Shown here: piece by piece, positions 28,401 through 35,759 of the stretch | Layout of the letters: each line of letters begins with the position of its first letter | Numbering within the stretch: the stretch's first letter is position 1 | Assembly (NCBI GenBank): GCA_023150945.1 | Contig: JAKLJX010000023.1 | Coordinates: 36,786 to 100,785, forward strand | Origin: a bacterium | GTDB taxonomy: Bacteria > Zhuqueibacterota > Zhuqueibacteria > Zhuqueibacterales > Zhuqueibacteraceae | Reading direction: 5' to 3' | DNA: 64,000 bases | Notes under the pieces: generated by a model | Databases searched by the model: none | Told to the model about the DNA's origin: nothing | What the model saw: only the letters and a program-made list of their open reading frames with translations | Made by a program: the position numbers and the translations under genes

Positions 28401-28740
28401 TGTCTTCTTGCATCGCCCGAATTTCATTGTAGGTCAGCGAGTTTGTTTCCAGAGGATCATGCCGCAGAACCGTGAAATCGTATCCGTCGAAACGATTCAG
28501 GCCGTCTTCGGTTCCAAACCAGAGAAAGCCGGCACGATCCTGCAGAACGCAGAACACAATGCTTTGCGAAAGCCCTTGTTCGATCGAGAGTGTTTCAAAG
28601 GTGAGGCTGTGCGGCTGGCCGTAACCCGGGGCGCAGAGGCAAACCGTGCAAAGCAGGGCGCAGAGAACTGCATTCGCCGCGTGGTGGTTGCAGGTGCAGC
28701 GCCACCGCCGGCGATCTTTTTGGCAGAATTGCTTCCTCAT
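25402..28740 (-). CDS. two-component-regulator propeller / Y_Y_Y / SpoIIE sensor phosphatase
   Basis: About 1112 residues from the ATG at 28740 (MRKQFCQKD); the frame is open 31 codons further upstream without protein-like content. A signal peptide (about 14-35) precedes at least thirteen Reg_prop repeats (SLSNDFVRVIYED, LWIGTQGGGLNRFD style), roughly residues 38-700. A Y_Y_Y domain (about 770-838, AYVFRVQGSNNDGRWNET) and one membrane helix (about 841-858) follow. The SpoIIE/RsbU phosphatase has GGDFFDY (906), GDVSGKAMQSA, TDGIVE and QQDDDMTVV. Its phosphatase belongs to a different branch from those at 4214 and 12752 (GDVSGKA instead of GDATGHG; shorter linker). Output is presumably serine dephosphorylation of an unseen partner protein. 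Confidence 0.92.
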   Translation of the reverse strand: MRKQFCQKDRRRWRCTCNHHAANAVLCALLCTVCLCAPGYGQPHSLTFETLSIEQGLSQSIVFCVLQDRAGFLWFGTEDGLNRFDGYDFTVLRHDPLETNSLTYNEIRAMQEDSAGALWIATFYGGLNKYDPARRQFTHYRHQAGNANSLSHDNIRCLFADPEGTLWIGTEGGLNRLDRASGTFHQFLHHEDDPTSLSHDVVNAIGTDQEGGLWIGTDRGLNYLAPRRTGAPPVFQHYQRVPGEPNSLSNDTVTTIYKDRSGVLWVGTLGGLHRLVPATDGRSAPAFMRYRHEAGNPNSLSHNAVRAICEDENGVLWIGTNGGGLNLLTPERTRFIHFVNDPNDPASLSRNEILAIGRDQSGLMWLGTYGGGVCKAINQQKPFAVFRAVPHDRNSLPHEIVWALYEDDEGILWIGTHGGGLSRLDRQQQRYTHFQNDPADARSLSNNIVRVIHPSRISPQALWIGTNGGGLNKFDRLTRKFTRYQHDPRDPTSLSHNELRAIYEDRGGTLWVGTNGGGLDQLVAGGEAGAPAVFRHFRHQADDSTSLSNDFVRVIYEDPDEAGEVLWIGTQGGGLNRFDRRRGTFQHFRAVPGRQNSLNNDYIFCLHEDESGLFWIGTWGGGVNQFDRRHGAVAYYTTREGLSSNQIYGILSDSSGNLWMSSNQGLSRFNRCQALFKNFDVQDGLQSDEFNGGAYFKSRNGEMFFGGIHGFNAFVPERLRDNLHVPPVVITALLKFNKEVRLERDPASLHELHLSYKDYVFSFEFAALDFTAPMKNQYAYKMEGLDEEWIHTEAQRRFATYTTLAPGAYVFRVQGSNNDGRWNETGASLRVIIHPPLWKTWWLQTLAAVLMLSALYAGFRYRLNTVRMKTELRAAHNAQMSIMPQADPELSGFDISGICLPANEVGGDFFDYLWLDAAQTRFGIVVGDVSGKAMQSAMTAVMASGMIYAKADEGLAIDEIMTRLNRPVYAKTGRETFIALCLAAIDLPIQELTFTNAGLIEPLLKRDGRVMTLDSAGSKLPLGATPDDRYQHQRVALRTGDVLIIVTDGIVEERNHAQQLYGEEALHRLLASLNMAALSAHDIKQKIVTAVKRFSGSTQQDDDMTVVVVKVL

Positions 28741-28887
28741 ACCAAGCCTTTGCACATGCTCACGCGCGCCACCAATGGCCGGCTGGCATACGGCATGACC
28801 AGCCGGCAGGCACACCTCTGCGCGGAGCCTCAAGGGATCACGAGTGTAGGGGCCAGAGTTGCCGCCCGTAGTATAATAGAATCGCCG

Positions 28888-28911
28888 GTCATTCCCAAAT
28901 GGGATTTGCCG
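28888..28911. repeat. short GTCATTCCC-type repeat fragment
   Basis: The start of an intergenic segment with GTCATTCCCAAATGGGATTT, resembling the GTCATCCCCAAATGGC segment at 49652. It lies just downstream of the small hydrophobic gene's stop. It is assigned to the GTCAT repeat group only by this short match, so confidence is low. Confidence 0.3.
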
Positions 28912-28914
28912 CGG

Positions 28915-29124
28915 CTAGCTTTTCCCGGAAACGGGGCGGCCGCGCAGCAGCCGCGCCGGCAGCAGCACGATCGCCCACAGCAATTCCAGCACACCATCCA
29001 CCACGATTCCCACCAACCGAAACGGCAGCAACAACAGCCACACGATGGGATAGAGAATCAGCGCCAGCAGCGCCAGCGGCCAGCACAAGATCAGCAACAG
29101 ACACCACAGCAGAAATTTGATCAT
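28915..29124 (-). CDS. small hydrophobic membrane protein
   Basis: 69 residues, almost entirely hydrophobic: MIKFLLWCLLLILCWPLALL, then LILYPIVWLLLLPFRLVG, then GVLELLWAIVLLPARLL and a basic tail. This suggests two or three membrane-embedded helices. GAGGG sits about seven bases before the ATG at 29124, and in-frame ATG or GTG codons just upstream (29127, 29130) are alternatives. It lies about 120 bases downstream of the SPFH C-terminal gene. I do not recognise the family. The hydrophobic pattern in a GC-rich genome is unlikely to arise by chance. Confidence 0.6.
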   Translation of the reverse strand: MIKFLLWCLLLILCWPLALLALILYPIVWLLLLPFRLVGIVVDGVLELLWAIVLLPARLLRGRPVSGKS

Positions 29125-29247
29125 CATCACCCTCACATCTCTTCATCTTGGTTGCTTCCCAGGCGAAAAGAATCCCGGGAACAAAAAACGATTTGCGCCG
29201 CGCCGGCAATTCGCCTCGTGTCGCGGCCGGCCGCGGTAATCGATCAT

Positions 29248-29706
29248 TCATTGGCGTTCCGGCGCTGCCTGCGCGGCAGGCAGACTTCCGGTGGCGGCGA
29301 GCGTCTCCTGCCAGCCGGCAATCAACGCAAAGATGTCGCCGAGGTTCTGCGGCAGAAACAGCTTGGTCGCCTTGCCGTCAGCCAGCGATTGCGAGACTTG
29401 TTGCAGCGCCATGAGTCCCGCCAATTTGACCACCAGCTCGCGGGTTTCGATATGAGCCAAAGCCTCACCGATGCGGCGATAGCCTTCGGCCTCGGCCTGG
29501 CGGATGGCCAGAATACCCTCGGCCTGGGCGCGGCGCACGATCCTGATGCGTTCGGCTTCCGCCTCGGCCATCTTGATGATGTACTCCTTGCGCGATTCCC
29601 CGGTGAGCGAATAGAAATTGCGCAGATGTTCCGCATCGTTTTGCAGCAATTCCTTTTCATCGGAAAAGCAGTCACGTTCCTTTTCAAAGCTCTGCACGTT
29701 GATCAT
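29248..29706 (-). CDS. C-terminal half of a stomatin/SPFH-type protein (separate gene)
   Basis: 152 residues. The central part is the charged helix typical of the C-terminal coiled coil of stomatin/flotillin proteins: KMAEAEAERIRIVRRAQAEG, then ILAIRQAEAEGYRRIGEALA. It is followed by a hydrophobic segment and ATKLFLPQNLGDIFALIAGW, matching the end of stomatin-like proteins. There is no Band-7 core in this gene; that is encoded directly upstream at 29722-30249 in the same reading frame, separated only by a TGA and 15 bases. GGGAGG precedes the ATG at 29706, so independent translation is plausible. It could be a naturally split SPFH protein or the product of a nonsense mutation. Confidence 0.8.
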   Translation of the reverse strand: MINVQSFEKERDCFSDEKELLQNDAEHLRNFYSLTGESRKEYIIKMAEAEAERIRIVRRAQAEGILAIRQAEAEGYRRIGEALAHIETRELVVKLAGLMALQQVSQSLADGKATKLFLPQNLGDIFALIAGWQETLAATGSLPAAQAAPERQ

Positions 29707-29721
29707 GGCAATCCTCCCGTT

Positions 29722-30249
29722 TCATTGGCGATCATGCAGAATGATCTCAGTAATCTCCACCAGCCGTACGGTGATGCCCCAGGGCCGGGTTTCCGTCTCC
29801 AGCGTGCTTCTCAGCTTGTCGATGAGCTTGCGCCGGCCGGCGAGCAGCTCCATCGCCGGGAAGTCACCGCATTCGTTGCGCAGCGTCGCCCGCACGAGCT
29901 GCAGAATCGCGGTCTCATAATTGTCGATGTCGAAGGAGGCCTTGACCGGATCGGTGATCTTGAAGTACACCACCGTATCGATCGTGCAGCGCACACCATC
30001 GCGCGTGAAGACGTCCTCCCGCGGATAGTCCTTCACCTGTTCTTTGACCGGCACGGGTGCGCTCGGCCTTTCGTAGAGGCCCCAAAAACTCAAGCAGGAG
30101 CCCAGCCCCGGTCCGGCGGTGCGCAGGTACTTGCCCAATGCCGTGATCAAGCAAACATACCCCTGCGGCACGCTGAAGTACTTGCGCACTCCCAAAGTCA
30201 CCAGCGTGAGCAGAAAGCAGAGCGTCGTGTTTCGCTCAACATTGTTCAT
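29722..30249 (-). CDS. Band-7/SPFH domain protein (N-terminal half)
   Basis: 175 residues. A short membrane segment (about 8-30, TTLCFLLTLVTLGVRKYF) leads into an SPFH core: VPQGYVCLITALGKYLRTAG, then VKEQVKDYPREDVFTRDGVR and CTIDTVVYFKITDP, then ATLRNECGDFPAMELLAGR and the strand GITVRLVEITEI. It stops with TGA at 29722-29724 before the usual coiled coil, which continues in the same frame in the next gene. Its ATG overlaps the stop of the methyltransferase gene by four bases (ATGA), so it is translationally coupled to that gene. SPFH proteins scaffold membrane microdomains and modulate membrane proteases or channels. Confidence 0.87.
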   Translation of the reverse strand: MNNVERNTTLCFLLTLVTLGVRKYFSVPQGYVCLITALGKYLRTAGPGLGSCLSFWGLYERPSAPVPVKEQVKDYPREDVFTRDGVRCTIDTVVYFKITDPVKASFDIDNYETAILQLVRATLRNECGDFPAMELLAGRRKLIDKLRSTLETETRPWGITVRLVEITEIILHDRQ

Positions 30250-30986
30250 AGCGCCTCCCCTTGGTGATGAGCATGAAGTTCGGCGAGATAGTTGCCGTCT
30301 TCCTCTGCGATGAGCACCTCGCACTGCCAGCCGGCGCGGGCGGCGTGCTCCTGCAACGTCCCGACATCCACGTGCAGCCAGCCGCACGCAGTTCCGCGCT
30401 GACCCTGAAACTCAAACTGCATTCTGATTTCCCCGATATACCTTCCTGCCTGTTGGTTGGCGCGATGATAAGCGAGGTTCACCGGATTAGCCGTTACCCG
30501 GACATCGAGAGAATCCAGCAGAATGCGGCCGTCTTGCGCTAGCAACTGCTGTGCGCGCGCGAGAAAACGATCCAATCCGCCGATCGTCTCCACCATTCCA
30601 ATGCCATGGCCCATGAGCAGAAGCGTGTCAAAACCGTGCTCATCGAAATCAAAGAGATCGACACAGCGCGCCTCGCGCACGCCGCGTCGCCGCATGATTT
30701 CGACTGCCGCGGGATTGACGTCGAGGGCGGTGACCTGCAATCCTTTTTCTTGCAGAATCAAGCTGTGCACGCCCGTTCCGGCGCCGGCGTCGAGCACGCG
30801 GCCGGTGCAACGGGCGAGTGCCGCATTTTCAATGCGGCTGAATTGTGCCGGCTCCCGAAAAAAGACGCTGATCGGCAGCGGCGATTCCTCGCCGTCATCC
30901 CGGCGCACCAGCACTTGCGCGCCGGTGTCACCTTTGAAATAAGCCCACAGCGCTGCGCCGTAGGGTGCCATGGCATGGGGATTCAT
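30246..30986 (-). CDS. class I SAM-dependent methyltransferase
   Basis: 246 residues from the ATG at 30986 (MNPHAMAPYG); an upstream ATG at 31034 is less likely. Motif I is VLDAGAGTGVHSLILQ (about 64-79), then LQVTALDVNPAAVEIMRRRG and DLFDFDEHGFDTLLLMGHG, then LLAQDGRILLDSLDV. The last 70 residues form a mixed strand/helix cap (QFEFQGQRGTACGWLHVDVG). Its stop overlaps the start of the SPFH gene by ATGA. The coupling of a methyltransferase to a split SPFH pair is unusual; whether the methyltransferase acts on it is not known. Confidence 0.87.
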   Translation of the reverse strand: MNPHAMAPYGAALWAYFKGDTGAQVLVRRDDGEESPLPISVFFREPAQFSRIENAALARCTGRVLDAGAGTGVHSLILQEKGLQVTALDVNPAAVEIMRRRGVREARCVDLFDFDEHGFDTLLLMGHGIGMVETIGGLDRFLARAQQLLAQDGRILLDSLDVRVTANPVNLAYHRANQQAGRYIGEIRMQFEFQGQRGTACGWLHVDVGTLQEHAARAGWQCEVLIAEEDGNYLAELHAHHQGEAL

Positions 30987-31071
30987 CTGGCTTCTCCGAC
31001 TCTTTGCACCGCATGTGATTGTCTCTGCCAACACGCCCTCCGCGCGAGAGCCTGGGTCGCCGCCGATGGGG

Positions 31072-33798
31072 TCATTGCAGCATGAGGACTTTTCGCGCCA
31101 TCACTTCTTTGCCTGCCTGCAGCCGCACGAAGTAGACACCGCGGGCGAGCCTGCGCCGGCCGGCGTCGCAGCCGTCCCAAAGCAGGCGATGCCGGCCGGC
31201 TGACAGTATGCCGTGGACCAGGCTGCGCACAACGCGACCCGCCAGGTCAACTACGACCAGTTCGACGCCAGCCGCCTTCGGCAAATCAAAAGTGATCGTC
31301 GTCGTAGCGTTGCAAGGATTCGGCATGGACGGCCACAGCGCAAAAACTTGCGGCCTCTCTTGATCCGACGGCGCAGCCACCACACTGGTGGGCGCGAGAT
31401 GGAAACCCGCGCGGTAAACCATCAAAGCCTCACCGGTCAAGTTCGCCGGGGCCGGGGCCTCCACCACCAGCCAAGCCGGCCCTGCGTGCAACCCGTTGGT
31501 CTCCACCTTTGCAATCACTCTTCCCGGTTCGAACAACGCCAGCGAATCGGCAATGGCCTGCTGACCGGCAGCCGTTGCAATCCACACGCGCAGCGCTGTT
31601 GTGCTGTAGGACGCAATCTCCGCGTAAACCGGCCGGCCGATCGACACAGTGTCGGAATGCAAGAGCACGATGGGCATTGGCAGCAGCCCCGAGGCTCGCC
31701 AATAGTAAAAGTCCGGCTGCGGATTCTGCCAGTCCACCTCGGCAAGAAAGCTGGCGCTCCATTGCGGCGGCGGAGGGGCATTGGTTTGCAGCATCTCTCG
31801 CCACGCTTCATCCGTCAAGCGGTCGGTGGACGGCCAGACGAACTCATGATGGGAAAAACCGGCGCCTCTGGCGATCACCAATTGCCCGGCGATGGAACAG
31901 ATCGCATATACGCAATAGGGATAGCCCACGCCTTCCTCCAAGACCGTGCCGCTGTTGGCATCCGTATGCACATCCGCGATGACCGGCATGGCATCTTTGT
32001 TGTCCGGGCGCGGCCCGCCGGCTGACCGCTCCGCAAATTCCACGATCTCCTCCAAGGCATTTCCGATCGTCAGGATCGTTGCGTAATCTTCTGCAGACAG
32101 CGGACGACCTTCCAACTCCTTTTCTGAAATCGCCTGCAGTTGGGTCAGCACGTTGTGCAGGCGTTGCAGGCTGGTTGCGAATTGTGGAAAGAGCAGATCC
32201 CGGCTGGCCAGCCCAGTTTGCATGAAAAGTGTCAAAGCAGCCAGGCGCGCATACAAATGGGGATTCGGCTCAACGTATCCTTGCTTGCCAACCGCTTCCG
32301 GTTTCATCCCGGTTTCAGTGCCGCTTTGCTTGGCATAAAGAATCGTGTCGTGGCGCAGCTCGGCCCAAGAACCGAGAGCGGCCAACAGGTCTTTGTCAAG
32401 CCAGGCAGCGGTTTGCATCCAATCGGGATAGCCTTCACCTTTTGGATATAACAGCGGCATTAAGCAATACAGCCAATTCCAGTAGACATTTTGCGCCCAC
32501 GTCGTGTCCGCGTAATTGGCAAATTCACGGCGCAACGAATCCAGCTTGACAGGATAACTTGGAAACATCGTCCAATCCGGTGTTTGTTGCAGCAACTCCA
32601 GCGCGCGTGCCGAACCGAGCACGGCCATGACATCGAGGCCTGTGGGCATGACACGCAGATCCGGGAGCTTGTCGAATACCAGCTCGTCCAAAACATAAGA
32701 ATCCGGAATAAAACGCTGTCCCATGATACGAAATCCTGCAGGCTGGCCGGGATATTCAATTTTCGGCCCGGGCAACGCCTGCGCCATCTGGCCAAATTGC
32801 GAGAGCAGGTTGCGATCCGCTAACTGATTGGGGGGGGAGTCGAGATAATTCTGGCCATAAACTTCATTGGCAATTTGCAGGTATTGCTCCGGACCAATGT
32901 CGTCACTTTTGCCGACAAAGAAAACCGTGGGCTGATAGATGTCATCCCACACTGCGAAGCTGGGCCGGCCATTCACCTGGGTGCGATAAAGCGCCTGGGT
33001 CAGGAGAATTGCGCTCAGACTGAATTTCAAGCTGTCCCGGTCAAACGTCATGCGTCCCAGCCACATCATGCTCTGAAAATAGTGGCGCAAAGAGTCGGAT
33101 TGGGTGTAATGCCCGCGGACGATGTACTGCGTGTAATCTTCATCATATTCGAAAATGGGCGAGGGTGTAAATGGCAGATGCTGCCTGATCAGGTCAAGCT
33201 CTTGCTGATAAAGTCCGATTGTTGCCGCAGGCACATAGGTGCTGTCCAGCAGACGGCGCGCGACATTCAGATACTCGAGGTTGCGCCACAGCGCCCACTG
33301 GGCGAGGGTGTCGGTGGCAGCAGTCTGTTGCGCCCGGCTTTCCTCGTACAGGGCGGCGAGCAGCGCCTCCAGCCAGCCGTAAAATCGCTGCTCTTCACAA
33401 GTCTTCAGTACGCGGTCAAACACCAGATGAAAGGTGTGCAGCATCGCGTCGGTGGTGACGAGAATGGGAAATCCGAGCTCCCGCGCCTCATTGTAAATGT
33501 CATACATCTCGCGGTAGCCCGTTCCGCCCTGTGACCGCCGCGGCGAAACAACAAAGTGATTCTGCCGCAACAGGTTTGCCTCACTCGCGGTGAAAGCAAA
33601 CTGATTGAAGTTGACCACGTTGCTGAAGTCGGGCGCCACTGCCACCGGCGGAAGCGAAGGCTGCACCGTGACAAGATAGGGATGATAAACTCCGAAGGCC
33701 GTTGCAACCTCGGCGCGGATATCCGCCAGCATTTGGGCGCTGGCAAAACGAACCCAAAGAACGATTGGCAGCGCTGCAAGAATGGTGTGCCTTTTCAT
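31072..33798 (-). CDS. secreted DUF3160 protein with FlgD/Por-type C-terminal domain
   Basis: About 908 residues. The ATG at 33798 begins a signal peptide (MKRHTILAALPIVLWVRFASA). Residues about 45-700 match DUF3160: FAFTASEANLLRQNHFVVSP, then VTTDAMLHTFHLVFDRVLKT, with later segments such as YVEPNPHLYARLAAL and PYCVYAICSIAG. The C-terminal 80 residues are a FlgD-like or type 9 secretion sorting Ig domain (TTTITFDLPKAAGVELVVVD, then RGVYFVRLQAGKEVMARKV). This suggests delivery to the cell surface or outside. DUF3160 has no established function. The gene lies 85 bases upstream of the methyltransferase gene. Confidence 0.88.
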   Translation of the reverse strand: MKRHTILAALPIVLWVRFASAQMLADIRAEVATAFGVYHPYLVTVQPSLPPVAVAPDFSNVVNFNQFAFTASEANLLRQNHFVVSPRRSQGGTGYREMYDIYNEARELGFPILVTTDAMLHTFHLVFDRVLKTCEEQRFYGWLEALLAALYEESRAQQTAATDTLAQWALWRNLEYLNVARRLLDSTYVPAATIGLYQQELDLIRQHLPFTPSPIFEYDEDYTQYIVRGHYTQSDSLRHYFQSMMWLGRMTFDRDSLKFSLSAILLTQALYRTQVNGRPSFAVWDDIYQPTVFFVGKSDDIGPEQYLQIANEVYGQNYLDSPPNQLADRNLLSQFGQMAQALPGPKIEYPGQPAGFRIMGQRFIPDSYVLDELVFDKLPDLRVMPTGLDVMAVLGSARALELLQQTPDWTMFPSYPVKLDSLRREFANYADTTWAQNVYWNWLYCLMPLLYPKGEGYPDWMQTAAWLDKDLLAALGSWAELRHDTILYAKQSGTETGMKPEAVGKQGYVEPNPHLYARLAALTLFMQTGLASRDLLFPQFATSLQRLHNVLTQLQAISEKELEGRPLSAEDYATILTIGNALEEIVEFAERSAGGPRPDNKDAMPVIADVHTDANSGTVLEEGVGYPYCVYAICSIAGQLVIARGAGFSHHEFVWPSTDRLTDEAWREMLQTNAPPPPQWSASFLAEVDWQNPQPDFYYWRASGLLPMPIVLLHSDTVSIGRPVYAEIASYSTTALRVWIATAAGQQAIADSLALFEPGRVIAKVETNGLHAGPAWLVVEAPAPANLTGEALMVYRAGFHLAPTSVVAAPSDQERPQVFALWPSMPNPCNATTTITFDLPKAAGVELVVVDLAGRVVRSLVHGILSAGRHRLLWDGCDAGRRRLARGVYFVRLQAGKEVMARKVLMLQ

Positions 33799-33892
33799 AA
33801 CAACCTCACGACGTATGCTATCCGACAAGGGTTATCATCATCAAAGTCCCAAATGTCGAATCCCTCTCTCCCGATTGGCGCCAGAGGACACC

Positions 33893-34510
33893 TCATGTTC
33901 TTTTTCGCACGAGACCAAGCGCGGCGGCAATGTCTTCCGCGATCATTCTGCGCTTGCTCTTCTCGATGAAGAAGCTCGGCCCGGCTTGCAGATAGGACGG
34001 GAAAGCTCGCTTGCCGCGAAAGTAGTATTTCTGGCCGCGAATCTTGTACGTGGAGCCAGCCGGAATCACACTGCCTTCTCCAGCCCGCTTGGCGATGCAG
34101 TTGATGGCCTTGATCGCGACGTCGCCCATGAACATGAACACTTCGACATTGGGGAACAGCGCCAGTTCTTTCTCCAAAATGCGTGAGCATTCTGCGATGG
34201 TGCCGGCTTTAATGCCGTATCCCGTTTTGCCGCATTTCACCGCCGTGGTGAGATACACGCCCAAATCGAGAATGTCGCGCATGGTTTTGACCTCGGCGCC
34301 GGCATCGTTGAATGCTTGCACAGTAGTCCTCTGAAAAAGAGAATCTCCTTTGGCATAGTAATAATCCTTGGGATTCTCGGGCGCCGCCTCTGAGATCATG
34401 ATGATGGAAACCTCGTCCGGTTTCACCTCGATGTTGGGGATGGCAAAACACTCGTGCTTGACATCAGCGCACGGAAACTTGGTGCATCCCACGCATCTGT
34501 TCACTCGCAT
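33893..34510 (-). CDS. uracil-DNA glycosylase superfamily-like protein
   Basis: 205 residues. A Cys-rich N-terminus (CVGCTKFPCADVKHECF; Cys 6, 9, 14, 21) suggests a metal or Fe-S site. The motif MISEAAPENPKDYYYAKGD corresponds to the UDG motif A region (GEAPG in family 4/5), then LDLGVYLTTAVKC matches the second conserved block, and VFMFMGDVAIKAIN with AFPSYLQAGPSF the region normally holding the HPS-type loop. Canonical catalytic residues are only partly matched, so activity on uracil is not certain. GGGAG precedes the ATG at 34510, within the end of the zinc-ribbon gene's region. Confidence 0.65.
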   Translation of the reverse strand: MRVNRCVGCTKFPCADVKHECFAIPNIEVKPDEVSIIMISEAAPENPKDYYYAKGDSLFQRTTVQAFNDAGAEVKTMRDILDLGVYLTTAVKCGKTGYGIKAGTIAECSRILEKELALFPNVEVFMFMGDVAIKAINCIAKRAGEGSVIPAGSTYKIRGQKYYFRGKRAFPSYLQAGPSFFIEKSKRRMIAEDIAAALGLVRKRT

Positions 34511-34524
34511 TTTTCAATCTCCCT

Positions 34525-34704
34525 TCAACCCATCCAGAATCCCTTGCGGTGAGATACACCCAGGACTTTTCTGCAAGCGGGACAGAAATAGATGTATCGC
34601 TTTCCGAAGAAACTCTCGATTTCACGGCACCAGATTTTCACCAGCTCCTTCAGGCAATGCGGGCAGATGGGAAACACGTCATTCTTCTCTTCAACGGGCA
34701 GCAT
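34525..34704 (-). CDS. 59-residue zinc-ribbon protein
   Basis: A very short gene: ATG at 34704, TGA at 34525. The product has two CxxC pairs (FPICPHCLKEL and YFCPACRKV, separated by about 28 residues) flanking basic/aromatic residues (KIWCREIESFFGKRYIYF), i.e. a Cys4 zinc ribbon. AAGGAGG lies six bases before the ATG, the best ribosome-binding site in this cluster. The stop is 14 bases before the next gene. Its function is unknown; small ribbons of this kind may bind nucleic acids or stabilise a partner. Confidence 0.75.
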   Translation of the reverse strand: MLPVEEKNDVFPICPHCLKELVKIWCREIESFFGKRYIYFCPACRKVLGVSHRKGFWMG

Positions 34705-34778
34705 GGGAGCCTCCTTGGTTCACATTTTTCACGCATAGGCAAAGCGTTGGAGTATCATACAAAGTTGCGGCAGCGTAC

Positions 34779-35255
34779 TCAGGATACTTCTGCAGTTGCC
34801 CTAGTAAAGGCGACTTCCAGTACAAGTTCGTACTGACCTTCAGAATTCGGATTCTCCATTTTCAAGACTACTCTGTCTGGGGCCTTTTTTGTGAAGGTCT
34901 GAATCAGCAGGGTGTCATGCCAATTCATAAACAGCGTTTCCTCGTTGACGAAACGGCAGCTCGCAGTCATGAAAGCCCCGGAATCCTCGAACCACCAATA
35001 GCGATAGAGCTTCAGCTTTTCATCCCACGCAAAGATTCCGTGGGCCTGGCATTTGTCGCCGGAAGAAAAAGTTGCGGCATAATCCAAATAAACATACTTA
35101 TCGTTCAGCGCTCTCTTGAACGTTCCGGTCCCGGCCCCGGTCATCGCCTCGCTGAACGTACTCCTTGGAATGCTGTAATCCAGCAGCCAGTGTCCTAACA
35201 AGAAATCGAATTTCTGCATCATCTGCAATAGCTCCTCCCGGCTGTGGGGCTGCAC
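34779..35255 (-). CDS. DUF1579-like / lipocalin-like small protein
   Basis: 158 residues with no membrane segment. It has the alternating strand pattern of a DUF1579-type beta-barrel: KFDFLLGHWLLDYSIP, then GAGTGTFKRALNDKYVYLDY, then AHGIFAWDEKLKLYRYWWFE, then ENPNSEGQYELVLEVAF. The G-x-W near the N-terminus and the Y-R-x-W-W-F motif fit that family. Its ATG at 35255 lies about 95 bases after the DUF3795 gene's stop. Function is unknown; assignment is moderate. Confidence 0.65.
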   Translation of the reverse strand: MQPHSREELLQMMQKFDFLLGHWLLDYSIPRSTFSEAMTGAGTGTFKRALNDKYVYLDYAATFSSGDKCQAHGIFAWDEKLKLYRYWWFEDSGAFMTASCRFVNEETLFMNWHDTLLIQTFTKKAPDRVVLKMENPNSEGQYELVLEVAFTRATAEVS

Positions 35256-35349
35256 TTTTCACAGAGTGGGCCTGGCGATCCATTCTTCCATCATCCTCAA
35301 CACCATCGGCCGCATTGCCTCCTCTATCCGTTCGTATTCAGCGGGAGAG

Positions 35350-35748
35350 TCAGTCCCTTCCGATTGAATGAGGTGATTTGATTCCGGCAAAAATGCTCTG
35401 CCTCATGTCAAGCAAGCGTGCCTTGGCACTTGGTTCCAAACTGAAAAACACCTCAAGCCGCTCGCAGGCATATTCCGTGCAATAGGCACAGTTGTCAAGC
35501 ATCTTCTCACTTGCACACTCCCGAATAAGGCAGCGCTTGCACCCCGAAAATAGTCTACCATTTTTCGTGCGACAGCCGTCACAATCGTTGATCTCTTCCG
35601 GCTGATAATTCATCCCATATTGTTCCTTTAGCAGTCGAGCAATTTCAGCCCGCATTCTTCGTTGTTCTGCTTCATTTTCCTGCCTGGTTGCCAGATAGAT
35701 CGGACACGTGTGGCAGGCTAAACCGCAGTAAGCGATGAGCTCGGCCAT
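35350..35748 (-). CDS. DUF3795-family cysteine-rich protein
   Basis: 132 residues; the ATG at 35748 begins MAELIAYCGLACHTCPIYLA, the DUF3795 hallmark CGLxCxxCP. AAGGAG lies six bases upstream, so this start is preferred over one ten codons earlier. Further Cys groups are NDCDGCRTKNGRLFSGCKRC, IRECASEKMLDNCAYCTEYA and a final CERLE, giving a likely metal-binding Cys cluster. It begins 11 bases downstream of the transglutaminase-like gene's stop, so they share an operon. A second DUF3795 gene flanks the other side at 36823. Confidence 0.88.
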   Translation of the reverse strand: MAELIAYCGLACHTCPIYLATRQENEAEQRRMRAEIARLLKEQYGMNYQPEEINDCDGCRTKNGRLFSGCKRCLIRECASEKMLDNCAYCTEYACERLEVFFSLEPSAKARLLDMRQSIFAGIKSPHSIGRD

Positions 35749-35759
35749 GTGATCTCCTT

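Noticed and set aside
27124..30267. A 1047-codon plus-strand open frame running across the second propeller gene, the small hydrophobic gene and the SPFH genes.
   Set aside because: It crosses several real minus-strand genes with clear domains and has no protein-like content of its own; another antisense artefact.
31509..31982. Plus-strand open frames inside the DUF3160 gene.
   Set aside because: They are shadows of the DUF3160 gene; composition is Arg/Pro-rich and no start signals are seen.
35256..35349. A possible very short open frame on the minus strand ending MRPMVLRMMEEWIARPTL, with GAGGAGG before an ATG.
   Set aside because: Only 18 residues from that ATG, no homology I recognise; may be a leftover of a longer gene or chance. 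Too weak to annotate.
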